Of a stretch of 64,000 bases of DNA, positions 62,288 through 64,000 are shown in pieces; the first letter of the stretch is position 1; each line of letters starts with the position of its first letter. The notes beneath the pieces were generated by a model. It did no database searches. It was not told the DNA's origin and worked only from the letters and a program-made list of their open reading frames with translations. The position numbers were made by a program, and so were the translations under genes. The DNA is taken from positions 1,941,897 through 2,005,896 of the forward strand of contig MU004184.1 of NCBI GenBank assembly GCA_010093605.1, written 5' to 3'. Origin of the DNA: Lophium mytilinum (Eukaryota; Ascomycota; Dothideomycetes; Mytilinidiales; Mytilinidiaceae).

Positions 62288-64000
62288 ACGGAATGGTGGA
62301 AGGGAGAGGTGGAGCGGGAAGGGCTGCGGAGTGATTCGGACAACGGCATTGCGAACGGCATCTCTCATCGGACTATCCCTCAGGCCTGGTCTATGAGATA
62401 GGGAGCACGGGATTCAATCAAAAACATTTCCTCCAACCGCTTTTTGCTTGCTTGCAATATCTTGAATTGATACAGTTCAAAAACGCTCCTCTCTTCAAGC
62501 AAAATCTCTAGACACTGGAAAGGCTCCATTATGCCTGATATCTTGTGAAGGTAGTAGGGCACCACGAGCAATGCCTTCCAAGTGTTAAAATCTTTCTGCT
62601 TTACTTTTCTTTCCAAGAGCTCAGCACGTTCTTGTTTTCGCCCAAATTCGGTTCGTGCGGGAGAGTCTCACACCTCCATCAGTGTGCGCAAACTCATAGC
62701 GGCATGAGTGCGATTCGCGAGTTCGAGCAAGCTCGTAGTGTCTACAGTATATCCTTGGAGTTGTGTAGATTTCAGACCTTACCTTCTGCACCGTTCAGCA
62801 GTCATCCTCGCCTCCGGCGGGAGTGGCCCAATACAATATCAGAGCGCGCAAGCCTACGACGGAGTCAACGCAATTCGCAAGCTTAAGCATAAGAATATCG
62901 TTTACAGGATGCTCTTAGAGGTGTCCTGTTTCAGAGGCTTGCCTCCTTTGCGGCTTGAACTCGCTTCATACAGGAGTACTATTTTGCAAATGTTAAGAGG
63001 GCGAGCAAAACGCACGATGGCGTCAATACGATTCACGTGTTTGGGTTTTATATCCCGGATTCACAATGTCTGAGAGGGGTACTATATCTTGTGCGATGTA
63101 GGTTTTCTGGCCTTCAAGATCTACCCAATTCTCATCCATGTCCGCTGAATTTGAGTATTCAATCGTTCATTCAATTATTCCTTCATCGCCCGTTTTCGAA
63201 CATTTGAGTGGCCAGGTAAAGTTCTAGAGCTAGTCCAGAAAGTGTGACGTTGTCTCTGGCGAATAGTAGACAGCACCCCCAGGGGCGACATCGCAAGGAA
63301 GTAGGCTAGTCGCAAAAATTGACTCGAATACCAGCCAGATATCTGACATGCACTTCGACCAACCTCAACCAACTGTCCGAGCTCATGTTCTAGTGCCGTG
63401 CTACCAAGATTCGCCAGAAAGAGCTTCCCACTGTCTTACCAGAGGAGTTTTACGAAGCGCTGAAAAGTGTTGCCGGTTTGCAAATGCAAACTTTCGTAGG
63501 TACACCTCTAGAAACCAACGAGTGTCATTAGTTGGTATCTTGTCTAAAGCACACAGCAATCTCGCCCTCAAACCGGAAGGCCCTCCGGGGCGATTTGGGT
63601 CAAGGGTGACGCTTCCAATGTTCGTCACAAACGGCACCTGTCACCAGTCAGTACCTTGAAGGCTAATATAAAGTTGAAAGGCTGTCCACCTGTTTTCGTT
63701 GTTGACACCGGATTTCATCAATGTTGGTCACGATTTTGGACCTATTGTCCCAGGTATAATCCGGCGACTGGTAGAGCAAATCAAGAACAGGAGTCGTTGT
63801 CTAGGGGAAGCAATCAGTCTAAAAAGTTCATCAGCTACCGAGCTCACTAACCTGCATCATGTTCTCGAAGACGAAAGCACACTTTCCCAATTCTGGGAAG
63901 GCTTGCGGGTTTAGGTATACAATGAACATTAGTCTCTTTTCTAGTCGTTCGACACCCTTCATTTTGGGGTTATCTATAGTGCCCAAATCATTCCGAAGAA
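62288..64000. other. Right edge: tandem repeat and possible gene fragments
   Basis: No complete gene was found. The tandem repeat is listed separately. Between 63340 and 63914 some frames look coding: one reads KIRQKELPTVLPEEFYEALK then SVAGLQMQTF (about 63409-63500), and another ends in LHHVLEDESTLSQFWEGLRV before a TAG at 63914. They have no recognised family and no clear splice link. They could be exons of a gene running off the window or a decayed gene. Confidence 0.35.
62640..63110. repeat. Diverged tandem repeat, period about 160 bp, about 2.5-3 copies
   Basis: Anchors recur at a steady spacing: GCGGGAG at 62657 and 62818; ATTCGC/ATTCAC at 62713, 62873 and 63031; TACAG at 62742 and 62903; TTCAG at 62771 and 62929. 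The stretches between anchors are recognisably similar but carry many substitutions. The last copy is partial. No frame stays open across the array. Confidence 0.65.

Overview
The window is nuclear DNA from a filamentous ascomycete (Pezizomycotina; Dothideomycetes is my guess from general style, not a demonstrated placement). Evidence: intron-rich genes with mostly 45-70 bp introns carrying CTRAC-type branch sites and YAG acceptors, a Zn(II)2Cys6 regulator, a hybrid histidine kinase, an HSP9/HSP12-type stress protein, two cytochromes P450, and fungal housekeeping genes on both strands. Exon boundaries below were rebuilt by hand from splice signals, reading frame and family conservation; none was tested against RNA.

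Layout. 1-2366 (+) is the 3' part of a dynamin-like GTPase. 4553-5985 (-) is a Zn2Cys6 regulator, followed by about 5.4 kb without a convincing gene. 11389-12557 (-) is a secreted GH76 glycosidase. 14911-16935 (+) has a small unknown protein and an HSP9/12 gene. 17457-20585 holds a divergent pair: a WBP11-type splicing factor (-) and a La-motif-like RNA-binding protein (+). 21417-26388 is a catabolic or secondary-metabolism-like group: P450 (+), EthD-domain protein (-), SDR (+). 26726-29989 (-) is a SERCA-type Ca2+ ATPase and 31013-33844 (-) a hybrid histidine kinase, then a second gene-poor stretch to 37.7 kb.

37691-40460 (-) holds an unknown basic protein and an acyl-protein-thioesterase-like hydrolase. 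41237-43261 (+) is a C2H2 zinc-finger protein whose C-terminus looks like a catalytically dead REXO4-type exonuclease. 43972-44946 (-) is an SHB17-type phosphatase; 45716-47275 (+) a second P450; 47572-48689 (-) PXR1; 48973-49616 (+) a small charged protein; 50267-52255 (-) mevalonate kinase; 54078-55608 (+) STE24; 55787-56377 (-) a small Lys-rich protein possibly related to RPA14; 56642-57111 (+) mitochondrial ribosomal protein bL34m; 57677-58730 (-) an aldo-keto reductase broken by one in-frame TAG; 59739-61171 (-) HIS1; 61880-62287 (+) ribosomal protein eS28. The last 1.7 kb holds a diverged tandem repeat and possible exon fragments.

Functionally this is mostly housekeeping: isoprenoids and CAAX processing (ERG12, STE24), ribosome and RNA biology (eS28, bL34m, PXR1, WBP11, La-like), histidine synthesis and carbon metabolism. 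An accessory group (P450, EthD, SDR, GH76) is mixed in. No transposase, PKS/NRPS, CRISPR, rRNA or tRNA gene was recognised. The points most worth checking are the zinc-finger/pseudo-exonuclease fusion, the single nonsense codon in the aldo-keto reductase, an inverted repeat filling a large intron of the dynamin gene, and a tandem repeat of about 160 bp near the right edge.
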